A DNA stretch of 64,000 bases from CAVZOY01 sp963777095 (GTDB lineage Bacteria; Actinomycetota; Actinomycetes; Mycobacteriales; Geodermatophilaceae): contig CAVZOY010000001.1 in assembly GCA_963777095.1 (NCBI GenBank), forward strand, positions 744,001 through 808,000. The letters run 5' to 3'. The translations under genes and the position numbers were made by a program. Shown here one piece after another: positions 36,076 to 44,651 of this stretch (position 1 is the stretch's first letter; the number at the start of each line of letters is the position of its first letter). The notes beneath the pieces are model-generated. The model did not search any database. It saw only the letters and a program-made list of their open reading frames with translations, and was not told where the DNA came from.

Positions 36076-37266
36076 TCAGCCCAGGGCCAGCAGCCGGACG
36101 AACAGCCGCGCCGCCTCTCCGCCGTCCTGCTCGGCCACCGCACGCGCCCGCGGCACGTCGAGGTCGTCGAACAGGGCGGCGAGCACCTCGTCGCGGCTGC
36201 TCGGCGAGCGCGCGGGACGGGCCGCCGCGGTGTACAGGCGGTCGAGCGCCGCGGCCGCGTCGTCCAGGAGCCCTGGGGTGTAGTCCCACGGCTCCTGCCA
36301 GCGCCGGTCCAGCGTCATGAGCCGGATGGCGGCCGGCGACCGGGCGGCGAGCAGGTCGGCGATGAGCACCAGGTTGCCGGTCGACTTGGCCATCTTCACG
36401 CCGCCCAGGTCCACGGCGCCGACGTGCATCTCCTGCCGCGCGAAGGGCACCACGGACGTCGCCGCCTCGACCATCGCCGTTTGGTAGGCGTGGTGCGGGT
36501 AGGTGAGGTCCGTCCCGCCCACCAGGACGTCCACGCTCGCCCCCAGTGCCGCGGCTGCCATGGCGGCGCACTCGGCATGCCACCCGGGTCGCCCCCACCC
36601 CCAGGGGCTGGGCCAGGCGGGGTCCTGCTCACCCGACGGCTGCCACACGGGCACGTCGAAGGGGTCGTCGCGGGCCGGGTCGTCGGGTCGGTCGCCGTAG
36701 CGGTCGGACAGCAGCAGCGCGTCGTCCCGGGCCAGCCCCGCACGCAGCGGCACCTCGGCGCCGCGGAAGTACACGGTGCCGTCCCGCTCGTACGCCGCGC
36801 CGGCCGCGAGGAGTGCGGCGGCCAGCTGACGGACCTGCGGAACGTGATGCCGCGCCCGCGGGGCCAGCACCGGCCGGTGCACGCGCAGCGCGTGCATGTC
36901 CTGCTCGAACAGGTACTCCTGGGACAGCGCGAACTGGTCGTAGTGCCGGCCGCGGGCGAGCGCGGCACGGGTCAGCACGTCGTCGACGTCGGTCACGTTG
37001 CGGCAGGTCAGGACGTCGACGCCGGCGGCGCCGAGGACCGTGGCGAGCACGTCGGCCCAGATGAAGGTGGCCGCGTGCCCGAGGTGGGTCACGTCGTACG
37101 GCGTGATGCCGCAGATGTAGACCCGCGCGGTGCCGAGGACCGGCAGGAGCTCACCGCCGAGCCGGACCCTGGCGCTGCGCACGTCGGCGTCGCCGGCATC
37201 GGCTACCCGACCTCCGGAGCCGACGACGCCGGACGAGGCGAGCGGGTGCTGCACCATGCCCGGCAT
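36076..37266 (-). CDS. MshC-like / cysteinyl-tRNA-synthetase-like ligase
   Basis: 396 aa. Class I synthetase fold without tRNA-binding C-terminus. CGITPYDVTHLGHAATF is the Zn/HIGH region of MshC (Cys-GlcN-Ins ligase of mycothiol synthesis); GRPGWHAECAAMA and TDLTYPHHAYQ carry further zinc and substrate positions; the KMSKS loop reads KMAKSTGN. It lacks the QSWP-type N-terminus and several MshC loops, so it may be a paralogue with another amino or amine substrate rather than the housekeeping MshC. ATG 37266 chosen for the GGAG just upstream; ATG 37257 is possible. Confidence 0.7.
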   Translation of the reverse strand: MPGMVQHPLASSGVVGSGGRVADAGDADVRSARVRLGGELLPVLGTARVYICGITPYDVTHLGHAATFIWADVLATVLGAAGVDVLTCRNVTDVDDVLTRAALARGRHYDQFALSQEYLFEQDMHALRVHRPVLAPRARHHVPQVRQLAAALLAAGAAYERDGTVYFRGAEVPLRAGLARDDALLLSDRYGDRPDDPARDDPFDVPVWQPSGEQDPAWPSPWGWGRPGWHAECAAMAAAALGASVDVLVGGTDLTYPHHAYQTAMVEAATSVVPFARQEMHVGAVDLGGVKMAKSTGNLVLIADLLAARSPAAIRLMTLDRRWQEPWDYTPGLLDDAAAALDRLYTAAARPARSPSSRDEVLAALFDDLDVPRARAVAEQDGGEAARLFVRLLALG

Positions 37267-37296
37267 CCTGCTCCGGAGGGGCGTCCTACGGCACCG

Positions 37297-38718
37297 TCAT
37301 TCCGACGCCGTCGCGGTATCGCCGCTCCCCTGCGCGGCGCTCGGCGGGCCGACCCACACCGTCTTGGCGTTCATGAACGCGTGCATGCCCAGCTCGGTCA
37401 GCTCCCGGCCGTAGCCGCTCTGCTTGATCCCGCCGAAGGGCAGCTCGGGATAGCTGGTGACCATCCCGTTGATGAACGCCATGCCGGCGTGCACGTCGCG
37501 GACGAACTGCGCGCGCTCGCCCTCGTCCTCGCTCCAGAGGTTGGCGCCGAGCGCATACGGGTGGCTGTTCGAGATCTCGATCGCCTCGTCGAGGCTGCCC
37601 ACGGTGAACAGCGCGGCCACGGGGCCGAAGACCTCCTCGGCGTACAGGTCCATCTCGGGCGTGATGCCGGTGAGCAGCGTCGGTGGATAGAACCAGCCGG
37701 GCCCGTCGGGCCGCTCGCCACCGGTCACCACGGTGGCGCCCTTGTCGACGGCGTCCTGCACGTACTTCTCGACGTCCTCGCGGCCCTGCTCCGTGGCCAG
37801 CGGGCCGATCTTGGTGTCCTCGGCCATCGGGTCGCCGACCTTCTGCGCGGCCAGCTTCTCGGCGAACAGCCGGGTGAACTCCTCGGCGACGTCGGCGTGC
37901 ACGAAGAACCGCTTGGCCGCGATGCAGCTCTGCCCGTTGTTCTGGCACCGCGCGGTCGTGGCGACCTCGGCGGCCTTCGCGAGGTCGGCCGACGGCATGA
38001 CGATGAACGGGTCGCTGCCGCCCAGTTCGAGGACGGTCGGCTTGAGGGCGTCTCCGGCGATCGAGGCCACGGACTGCCCGGCCGGCGCGCTGCCGGTCAG
38101 CGTCGCCGCGACGACCCGGTCGTCGCGCAGCACCCGCTCGACGGCGGACGAGCCGATCAGCAGCGTCTGGAAGACGTCGTCCGGGAAGCCGGCCTTCTTG
38201 AAGAGCTCCTCGAGGTAGAGCGCGGTCTGCGGCACGTTGCTCGCGTGCTTGAGCAGGCCGACGTTGCCGGCCATCAGGGCCGGGGCGGCGAAGCGCATCG
38301 CCTGCCAGAGCGGGAAGTTCCACGGCATGATCGCCAGGACGACGCCGAGCGGCTGGTACTCGACGTAGGCCTCGGTGGCGCCGACGGCGTCGGCGTCGGC
38401 CGGCCGCCGCTCCAGGTACTCGGGGCCGTGGTCGGCGTAGAACCGCAGCGCCTTCGCGCACTTGGCCGCCTCGGCCTTGGCCGCGGCGAGGGTCTTGCCC
38501 ATCTCGGTGGTCATCAGCTCGGCGACCGTGTCTGCGTCGGCGTCCAGGACGTCGGCGGCGGCGCGCAACCAGCCGGCGCGCTGCTCGACCGTCGTACGCC
38601 GGTAGCTCTCGAAGGCAGCGGCGGCGCGGGCGATCTTGTCCTCGAGCGCCTCGTCGGTGAGCGGTTCGTAGGTCTTGAGCGTCTCCCCGGTGGCCGGGTT
38701 GACCGTCGCGATCGCCAT
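37297..38718 (-). CDS. gabD: NAD(P)-dependent succinate-semialdehyde dehydrogenase
   Basis: 473 aa aldehyde dehydrogenase. Motifs: MPWNFPLWQAMRFAAPALMAGN, VLELGGSDPFIVM (general-base Glu), NNGQSCIAAKRFFV (nucleophile Cys) and EEVFGPVA. The sequence is closest in style to actinobacterial GabD-type enzymes that oxidise succinate semialdehyde to succinate for the TCA cycle. Single gene on the minus strand. Confidence 0.87.
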   Translation of the reverse strand: MAIATVNPATGETLKTYEPLTDEALEDKIARAAAAFESYRRTTVEQRAGWLRAAADVLDADADTVAELMTTEMGKTLAAAKAEAAKCAKALRFYADHGPEYLERRPADADAVGATEAYVEYQPLGVVLAIMPWNFPLWQAMRFAAPALMAGNVGLLKHASNVPQTALYLEELFKKAGFPDDVFQTLLIGSSAVERVLRDDRVVAATLTGSAPAGQSVASIAGDALKPTVLELGGSDPFIVMPSADLAKAAEVATTARCQNNGQSCIAAKRFFVHADVAEEFTRLFAEKLAAQKVGDPMAEDTKIGPLATEQGREDVEKYVQDAVDKGATVVTGGERPDGPGWFYPPTLLTGITPEMDLYAEEVFGPVAALFTVGSLDEAIEISNSHPYALGANLWSEDEGERAQFVRDVHAGMAFINGMVTSYPELPFGGIKQSGYGRELTELGMHAFMNAKTVWVGPPSAAQGSGDTATASE

Positions 38719-38868
38719 GGGTTCCTCCCGTCGTGCGGCCGGACGGCGCCCTTCGCGCAGCGAGCCGGCGGATCGATCCTGCCGTGCCCGCGCCGATCGC
38801 GGTCAAACGATGCGCCCCAGGCTGGGTCGGGGACCAAGGATCCGTGGAGCGGGGCACACGTCCGCGCG

Positions 38869-39990
38869 TCAGTCTGAGACGGCTGGCGGGAAGGCCCAGG
38901 CCAGCAGGTCGGCGATCCGGGCCCGCTGATTCTGAGGGAGCAGGCCGGGCAAGGTGATCACGTGGGACACCGTTTCCGGCGTGGTGAGCAGGACATCTGC
39001 GGCGAATTGCACACCGGCCGGCCTCGCGGTGCCGGTCAGGCAGAGCACCGCGCGAATCGGAGCCGTGACGCCCATACGGTTGAGGGACGCCGCGACCTCG
39101 TCGGCCTGGCGCCTCACGCCGTCGAGCAACTGGGCGCGGTCGCGGCCGCTGACTCGCAGCTGGTCGCCGGTCGTGGTCAGGGATCCGGCGAGGTTCTTGG
39201 CGTCGATGACGTAGACCGCGTCGGCGGCGATGACCAGATGGTCGATGTTGGCGACCGAGCCGCCTCGCAGCCGTCGGTCGTGCAGAACCGGCAGGCCGGT
39301 GCCGTCCAGCGCGGCACCGACGGCGTGCTCGCCGCGCACACCCTTAACCCAGTTGTCCTCGGCTCCGGTGACGCGCACCCGTCCGCCTCCGTGGGTTGGG
39401 CGTCGTGGGGACGACGCACCGCCTGCGATCTCCGACGGGCCCACCTGCCACCGGGTCTGCGGCAGCTGCCGACGAGATCTCCGGGCGCGCCGCAGCACGG
39501 TGACGAGCAGACCGACCACGCACACCCAGAACAGCACGGCCGCGGGGCCGCCGATCAACAGCGCGAGTACCTGCCCGCCCCGGCCGGCCGTGGCCAGCGG
39601 CGAGGACGCAAACACCACGATCAGACTCACGACCAGCCACCGGCCCCACCGTCGAGCACCCGTCGGCGCCGGTGTCGGCGGCACTCGGACTCCTGGCGCT
39701 GATCGTTGCGGCGTCGCAGGGCCGAGCCCCACGCGTGATGCACTCAGCGGGCGGGCCGCCTCGACCATCAGTTCCTCGCGCATTCGGCGCATCGCCTCTA
39801 GCTCCGCCGACCGCCCCGGCCAGCCGGTGGCGAACGGGCGACCGCATGACAGGCACAGCCAGCTGGGGTCCTCCTTTCCCACGGTGGCCCGCCACGCGCG
39901 GTCGCCGGCAGCGAGCATCGTCCGGCAACGGTGACAGGCCGAAGGGACGGTCATCGCGGTCGGATTCAGCGCGCGGTACATCTGCGGCAT
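38869..39990 (-). CDS. NERD-domain (nuclease-related) membrane protein
   Basis: 373 aa. N-terminal CHRCRTMLAAGDRAW / WLCLSCGRPF forms a zinc-ribbon-like pair; two hydrophobic segments follow (LVVSLIVVFASSPLA, LALLIGGPAAVLFWVCVVGLLV); the C-terminal NERD domain has GEHAVGAALDGTG, LHDRRLRGGSVANIDHLVIAADAVYVIDAKN (nuclease-like D...D/E-x-K). Function unknown; NERD proteins are proposed nucleases. Confidence 0.82.
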   Translation of the reverse strand: MPQMYRALNPTAMTVPSACHRCRTMLAAGDRAWRATVGKEDPSWLCLSCGRPFATGWPGRSAELEAMRRMREELMVEAARPLSASRVGLGPATPQRSAPGVRVPPTPAPTGARRWGRWLVVSLIVVFASSPLATAGRGGQVLALLIGGPAAVLFWVCVVGLLVTVLRRARRSRRQLPQTRWQVGPSEIAGGASSPRRPTHGGGRVRVTGAEDNWVKGVRGEHAVGAALDGTGLPVLHDRRLRGGSVANIDHLVIAADAVYVIDAKNLAGSLTTTGDQLRVSGRDRAQLLDGVRRQADEVAASLNRMGVTAPIRAVLCLTGTARPAGVQFAADVLLTTPETVSHVITLPGLLPQNQRARIADLLAWAFPPAVSD

Positions 39991-40161
39991 TGTGGGCTAC
40001 ACCTGCGCTGTTGCCACGGAGTGCACACCGTTTCGGAGGTCCCTTCCGGTACCGCGCCACGGAATGCGGGGCACAGAAGTTGAACTCGCCGGCGCGATGA
40101 GAAGCCGCCTTCGGCGGAGTCCTATCCCGCGACGAGAGGGACGAGAGGAAGGAGCCGAGCG

Positions 40162-40665
40162 ATGGCACAGGATGCAGCGGTTCGCGGCCATGTGGTCGTG
40201 GTGCGGGAGATCGACGCGTCGCCGGACGCCGTCTGGCGGGCGTGGCGCGATCCCGACCGGATCCGGCAGTGGTGGGGCCCCGCCGGCTTCACCTGCCCCC
40301 GCGCCGACGTCGACTTCCGCGTGGGCGGCACGACGGTGGTCGCCATGCAGGCGCCGCCCGAGTACGGGGGCTTCCTGATGCACAACCGATGGACCTACAC
40401 CGTGCTCGCCGAGCCGACCCGGATCGAGTTCGTCAGCGAGTTCGCCGACGCCGACGGGCAGCCGATCGAACCCGCCGCCGCCGGGATCCCGCCGGGCGTT
40501 CCCGCGCAGGTGCCGCACGTGGTGGACCTGGAGCCGCTGCCCGACGGCCGCACGCGCGTGACGGTCACCGAGACCGGCTACACCAGCGAGGAGGCGCGGC
40601 TGCAGTCACAGCTGGGTCAGGAGCAGGTCATGGACAAGATGCGGGCGCTGTTCGCCCCGGCCTGA
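40162..40665 (+). CDS. SRPBCC/AHSA1-type protein
   Basis: 167 aa. VVVVREIDASPDAVWRAWRDPDRIRQWWGPAGFTCP is the hallmark of the Aha1-like START group, and RVTVTETGYTSEEARLQSQ follows near the end. These proteins bind hydrophobic ligands or act as stress adaptors; no defined activity. AGGAAGGAG lies shortly before the ATG. Confidence 0.87.
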   Translation: MAQDAAVRGHVVVVREIDASPDAVWRAWRDPDRIRQWWGPAGFTCPRADVDFRVGGTTVVAMQAPPEYGGFLMHNRWTYTVLAEPTRIEFVSEFADADGQPIEPAAAGIPPGVPAQVPHVVDLEPLPDGRTRVTVTETGYTSEEARLQSQLGQEQVMDKMRALFAPA

Positions 40666-40735
40666 CCGAGGGGTGAACCGGCCCACCTGGCGACGGCGTG
40701 GAACCAAGAGACTTCCCGGTGCCGTCTACCGGTTC

Positions 40736-41626
40736 ATGGACACCTCCTTCACCCGTACGGTGCGGCGCTTCCTCGGCACGACTGCCGTGGTGCTGGCCGC
40801 GGCGGTGCTCGTCAGCTGCAGCGCGGACTCGGGCTCGGACTCGGGTGGCGGGGGCAGCACTGCCGATGGTGCGGTCGCTCCCGCGGCCGAAGCCCCGGGG
40901 GATCCCGCCGTCGCCGACGCAGACCGGCAGGTGGTCACGACCGCCCGCGCCTCCCTCGCCGTCGAGGACCCGGCCGAGAGCGCCCAGCGGGTCAGCGAGC
41001 TGGTCGAGTCGGCCGGTGGCCGGATCGACGAGCGCACCGAGCACGCGGCGTCCGGGGAGAACGGGGTCGAGGGCGCGGTCGCCGACCTCGTGGTGCGGGT
41101 GCCGGCGACAGAGCTGACCGGCGTCCTGGCCGACCTCGAGGACCTCGGCGACGTCGAGAGCGTGTCGGTGTCCCGCTCCGACGTGACCAGCACGGCCGTC
41201 GACCTGGACGCGCGGATCTCGGCGCTGCGGACCTCGGTGGCGCGCCTGCAGACCCTGATGGACGACGCGTCCAGCACCGACGCCCTGCTGGACGCCGAGA
41301 AGGCCCTCTCCGCGCGGCAGGCGGACCTGGAGTCGCTGCAGTCCCAGCGGGCGCTGCTGGCCGATCAGGTCGAGCTCTCGACGCTCACCGTGCACCTGGA
41401 GCCGTTCGGGGTGGCACCGGCCGGCGGACCGGACGGCTTCGTCGACGGGCTCGGCACCGGATGGCGGGCCCTCACCTCGGCCGTGGGCGCGGCCGTCGTC
41501 GTCCTCGGTGTCCTCCTGCCGTGGCTGGCACTCGCCGCGCTCGTGGGCGCGGCGGTGCTGGTGCCGATCCGCCTGACGCGTCGCCGGGCGGCGGTCGCGG
41601 CCACTCCGGCGGCGCCGGAGGGGTGA
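40736..41626 (+). CDS. DUF4349 lipoprotein with C-terminal membrane helix
   Basis: 296 aa. ATG 40736 gives a clean lipoprotein signal (RRFLGTTAVVLAAAVLVSC, lipobox Cys), so I prefer it to the longer GTG 40673. The DUF4349 core follows: VVTTARASLAVEDPAESAQRVSELVESAGG, ATELTGVLADLEDLG, a coiled coil (LQTLMDD...ALSARQADLESLQSQ) and a final membrane helix with a basic tail. Cell-envelope protein of unknown role. Confidence 0.85.
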   Translation: MDTSFTRTVRRFLGTTAVVLAAAVLVSCSADSGSDSGGGGSTADGAVAPAAEAPGDPAVADADRQVVTTARASLAVEDPAESAQRVSELVESAGGRIDERTEHAASGENGVEGAVADLVVRVPATELTGVLADLEDLGDVESVSVSRSDVTSTAVDLDARISALRTSVARLQTLMDDASSTDALLDAEKALSARQADLESLQSQRALLADQVELSTLTVHLEPFGVAPAGGPDGFVDGLGTGWRALTSAVGAAVVVLGVLLPWLALAALVGAAVLVPIRLTRRRAAVAATPAAPEG

Positions 41627-41633
41627 GCTCGAC

Positions 41634-42782
41634 TCAGAGCAGTTCGAGGATGGTCGCGTTGGCCTGACCGCCGCCCTCGCACATCGTCTGCAGCCCGTAG
41701 CGGATGCCGTGCTCGCGCATGTGGTGCACCAGGGTGGTCATCAGGCGCGCGCCGGAGCCGCCGAGCGGGTGGCCCAGCGCGATCGCGCCGCCGTTCGGGT
41801 TGACCGCCTTGGGGTCGGCGTCGAACTCCGCGAGCCAGGCCAGCGGTACCGGCGCGAACGCCTCGTTGACCTCGAAGGCGCCGATCTGGTCGAGGGACAG
41901 GCCGCTGCGCTGCAGCGCCTTGGCGGTGGCCGGGATGGGCGCGGTCAGCATCATGACCGGGTCGTCCCCCGCCAGGACGGCGGTGTGCACCCGCGCGATC
42001 GGCGTCAGCCCCAGCTCGCCGGCCTTGTCGGACGTCGTCATCAGCAGCGCGGCCGAGCCGTCGGAGATCTGCGAGGAGTTGCCGGCGGTGATGACGCCGC
42101 CCTCCGGCTTGAACACCGTCTTGAGCCCGGCGAGCGTCTCGACCGTCGTGCCCGGCCGGATGCCCTCGTCGTGCTCGACCACGGTGCCGTCGGGCAGCGT
42201 CACCGGGGCGATCTGGCCGGCGAATCGGCCGTCCGCGCGGGCGGCGGCGGCCTTCTCGTGCGAGGCGGCCGAGAACTCGTCGAGCTGGGTGCGGCCGAAG
42301 CCCCAGCGCTCGGCGATCATCTCGGCGCCGACGCCCTGGTTGGGAAACACGCCGTCGTAGCGCTCCAGGAACGGCGCCGGGAACGGGTTGGCCCCCGCCA
42401 GCGAGGAGCCCATGGGCACCCGGCTCATCGACTCGACGCCGCCGGCCACCACCACGTCGTACTGCCCGGCGATCAGCCCGGCCGCCGCGAAGTGCACGGA
42501 CTGCTGGGAGGAGCCGCACTGCCGGTCGACCGTCACGCCGGTCACCGACTCCGGCCAGCCCGCGGTGAGCACGGCGGTGCGGGCGATGTCGAAGGTCTGC
42601 TCACCCACCTGGCCGACGCAGCCCCAGATGACGTCGTCGACGACACCCGGCTCCACGCCCGCCCGCTCGGCCAGGGCGTTGAGCACGTGCGCCGACAGCT
42701 CCGCCGGGTGGACGCCGGACAGCCCTCCGTTGCGGCGCCCCACCGGGGTGCGCACCGCCTCGACGATCACCGCGTCGCGCAT
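41634..42782 (-). CDS. Thiolase (acetyl-CoA C-acetyltransferase family)
   Basis: 382 aa. Catalytic residues: acyl-Cys in TVDRQCGSSQQSVHFA, His in NPNGGAIALGHPLGGSG and Cys in GLQTMCEGGGQANA. Cleaves 3-ketoacyl-CoA (or condenses acetyl-CoA). It is separated from the SDR/ACAD/CoA-transferase genes by only 46 bp and all lie on the minus strand, so it probably completes a beta-oxidation set. Confidence 0.92.
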   Translation of the reverse strand: MRDAVIVEAVRTPVGRRNGGLSGVHPAELSAHVLNALAERAGVEPGVVDDVIWGCVGQVGEQTFDIARTAVLTAGWPESVTGVTVDRQCGSSQQSVHFAAAGLIAGQYDVVVAGGVESMSRVPMGSSLAGANPFPAPFLERYDGVFPNQGVGAEMIAERWGFGRTQLDEFSAASHEKAAAARADGRFAGQIAPVTLPDGTVVEHDEGIRPGTTVETLAGLKTVFKPEGGVITAGNSSQISDGSAALLMTTSDKAGELGLTPIARVHTAVLAGDDPVMMLTAPIPATAKALQRSGLSLDQIGAFEVNEAFAPVPLAWLAEFDADPKAVNPNGGAIALGHPLGGSGARLMTTLVHHMREHGIRYGLQTMCEGGGQANATILELL

Positions 42783-42808
42783 GGTCCCTCGCTCCTCACG
42801 CCGATTAC

Positions 42809-42820
42809 TACTCGCGAGTA
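42809..42820 (+). promoter_or_regulatory. Palindromic site TACTCGCGAGTA upstream of thiolase
   Basis: Perfect 12-bp palindrome inside ATTACTACTCGCGAGTAACT, 27 bp before the thiolase ATG in the 46-bp gap. A related sequence occurs at 45859. TetR-family repressors of acyl-CoA dehydrogenase operons bind dyads of this style. Confidence 0.4.
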
Positions 42821-42828
42821 ACTCTAGG

Positions 42829-43506
42829 TCACGCGTCGCCGTACACCGGGATCCGCGCGCCGCTGACCGGCGCCGACTCGGGCCCGAGCAGGAAGGCGAT
42901 CACCGGCGCGATCACCGACGGCGGCACCGCCCGGGCCGCGAGATCTGCCGACATCCAGCTGCGGTTGGCCGGGCTGTCGATCACCGACGGCAGCACGCAG
43001 TTGACCCGGATGCGCTGCGGGCGCAGCTCGTCGGCCAGCACCTCGGTCGCGCGGACGACGGCCGCCTTGCTCACGCCGTAGGCGACCGGTGCGGTACCGC
43101 TGACCGCGGACCGGGAGCCGACCGTGACCACCGAACCCCCACCCGCGGCCGCCATGCGCGGGGCGCCCGCCTGGACGCACCACAGCAGCGCCACGACGTT
43201 GGTGCCCCACATCGCGTCGAGCAGGCCCTCGTCGAGGTCGGCCAGCGACGACGCCCGGAAGGCGCCGGCGAGGGCCACGAGCGCGGTGGGGCTGCCGATG
43301 GCGTCGACCTGCTCCCAGGCAGCCCGCACCGAGGCGCGGTCCAGCAGGTCCACCGGCACGGGGACGACGCCGTCCCGCTGCCCGACGGCGTCGAGGCGCT
43401 CCCCCGGGCGGTCGAAGGCGGCCACGGTCCAGCCGCGACCGGTCAGGTCGTCGAGCACCGCGCGGCCGAGGGCACCGGCCGCGCCGGTCACCACGGCGAG
43501 ACTCAC
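42829..43506 (-). CDS. Short-chain dehydrogenase/reductase
   Basis: 225 aa. Rossmann VTGAAGALGRAVLDDL, NAG-region ALAGAF, catalytic Ser in VGSRSAVSG and YxxxK as YGVSK. The C-terminus closes with GPESAPVSGARIPVYGDA. GTG 43506 overlaps the ACAD stop (GTGA). Likely the 3-hydroxyacyl-CoA dehydrogenase of the cluster (inferred). Confidence 0.88.
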   Translation of the reverse strand: MSLAVVTGAAGALGRAVLDDLTGRGWTVAAFDRPGERLDAVGQRDGVVPVPVDLLDRASVRAAWEQVDAIGSPTALVALAGAFRASSLADLDEGLLDAMWGTNVVALLWCVQAGAPRMAAAGGGSVVTVGSRSAVSGTAPVAYGVSKAAVVRATEVLADELRPQRIRVNCVLPSVIDSPANRSWMSADLAARAVPPSVIAPVIAFLLGPESAPVSGARIPVYGDA

Positions 43507-44651
43507 AACCCCAGCTCCCGCCCGATGACCTCTTTCATGATCTCGGTCGTGCCGCCGTAGATGCGGGTCACCCGGGCGTCGGCCCACGCCCGCGCGATCG
43601 GGTACTCGGTCATGTAGCCGTAGCCCCCGAACAGCTGCAGGCAGGTGTCCAGCGCCCGCCCCTGCAGCTCGGTGCACCACCACTTGGCCTTGGCGGCGTC
43701 CTCGGCGGTCAGCGCGCCGTCGTTGAGCGCGAGCACGCAGGCGTCCACGAACGCCTGCGCGACGTCCACCTCGGTGGACACCTCGGCCAGCCGGAAGCGG
43801 GTGTTCTGGAACGAGCCGATCGGCTGCCCGAACGCCGTCCGGGTGCGCACGTGCTCGAGCGTCCAGCCCAGCGCCGCCGCGGCACCGGCCACGCCGCCCA
43901 CCGCGATGCCGAGCCGCTCCTGCGGCAGCCGGTCGACCAGGTGCGCGAACGCGCGGCCCTCCTCGCCCAGCAGGTTCGCCGCCGGCACGCGGACGCCGGT
44001 GAACGACAGCTCGGCGGTGTCCTGCGCGTGCTGGCCGAGCTTGTCGAGGTTGCGGCCGCGCTCGAAGCCCGGCATCCCGCGCTCGAGCACCAGCAGGCTC
44101 AGCCCGCGGTGCCGCTGCGCCGGGTCGGTGCGCACCACCGTGACCACCAGGTCGGCGTTGATGCCGTTGGTGATGAACGTCTTGGCGCCGTCCACCACCC
44201 ACTCGTCGCCGTCGCGGACGGCGGTCGTGGCGATCGCGGAGAGGTCCGATCCGGCGCCCGGCTCGGTCATCGCGATGGCGGGGATCAGCTCGCCGGAGAC
44301 GATGCCGGGCAGCCAGCGCGCCCGCTGCTCGTCGGTGGCCAGGTCGAGGAAGTACGGCAGGCAGACGTCGTTGACCAGGCAGAGACCGGCACCGGGACCG
44401 GCGACCCCGGCCCGCATGACCTCCTCGCCGAGCACCGCGTTGAACCGGAAGTCCGGCGCCCCGCCCCCGCCGAGCTCCTCGGGCACCGCCATGCCGAGCA
44501 GGCCCTGCGCCCCGGCGGCCGCGAACAGCTCGCGCGGCACGATGCCCGCGCGGTCCCACTCGGCGGCGTGCGGCACGACCTCCTTGGCCAGGAAGGTGCG
44601 CACCGTGTCGCGGAACGCCTCGTGGTCGGCGTCGTAGAGCGTCCTGCGCAT
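43503..44651 (-). CDS. Acyl-CoA dehydrogenase
   Basis: 382 aa FAD flavoprotein. AMTEPGAGSDLSAIATTA (substrate/FAD), ITNGINADLVVTVVRTDP, FGQPIGSFQNTRFRLAEV, LQLFGGYGYMTEYPIARAWADARVTRIYGGTTEIMKEVIGREL. Introduces the alpha-beta double bond in an acyl-CoA. Joined by TGATG to the AMACR-like gene and by GTGA to the SDR. Confidence 0.92.
   Translation of the reverse strand: MRRTLYDADHEAFRDTVRTFLAKEVVPHAAEWDRAGIVPRELFAAAGAQGLLGMAVPEELGGGGAPDFRFNAVLGEEVMRAGVAGPGAGLCLVNDVCLPYFLDLATDEQRARWLPGIVSGELIPAIAMTEPGAGSDLSAIATTAVRDGDEWVVDGAKTFITNGINADLVVTVVRTDPAQRHRGLSLLVLERGMPGFERGRNLDKLGQHAQDTAELSFTGVRVPAANLLGEEGRAFAHLVDRLPQERLGIAVGGVAGAAAALGWTLEHVRTRTAFGQPIGSFQNTRFRLAEVSTEVDVAQAFVDACVLALNDGALTAEDAAKAKWWCTELQGRALDTCLQLFGGYGYMTEYPIARAWADARVTRIYGGTTEIMKEVIGRELGL

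Noticed and set aside
36076..37266. Cysteinyl-tRNA synthetase
   Set aside because: It lacks the C-terminal tRNA-binding part and carries MshC-specific CGITPYD/THLGHAAT sequence.
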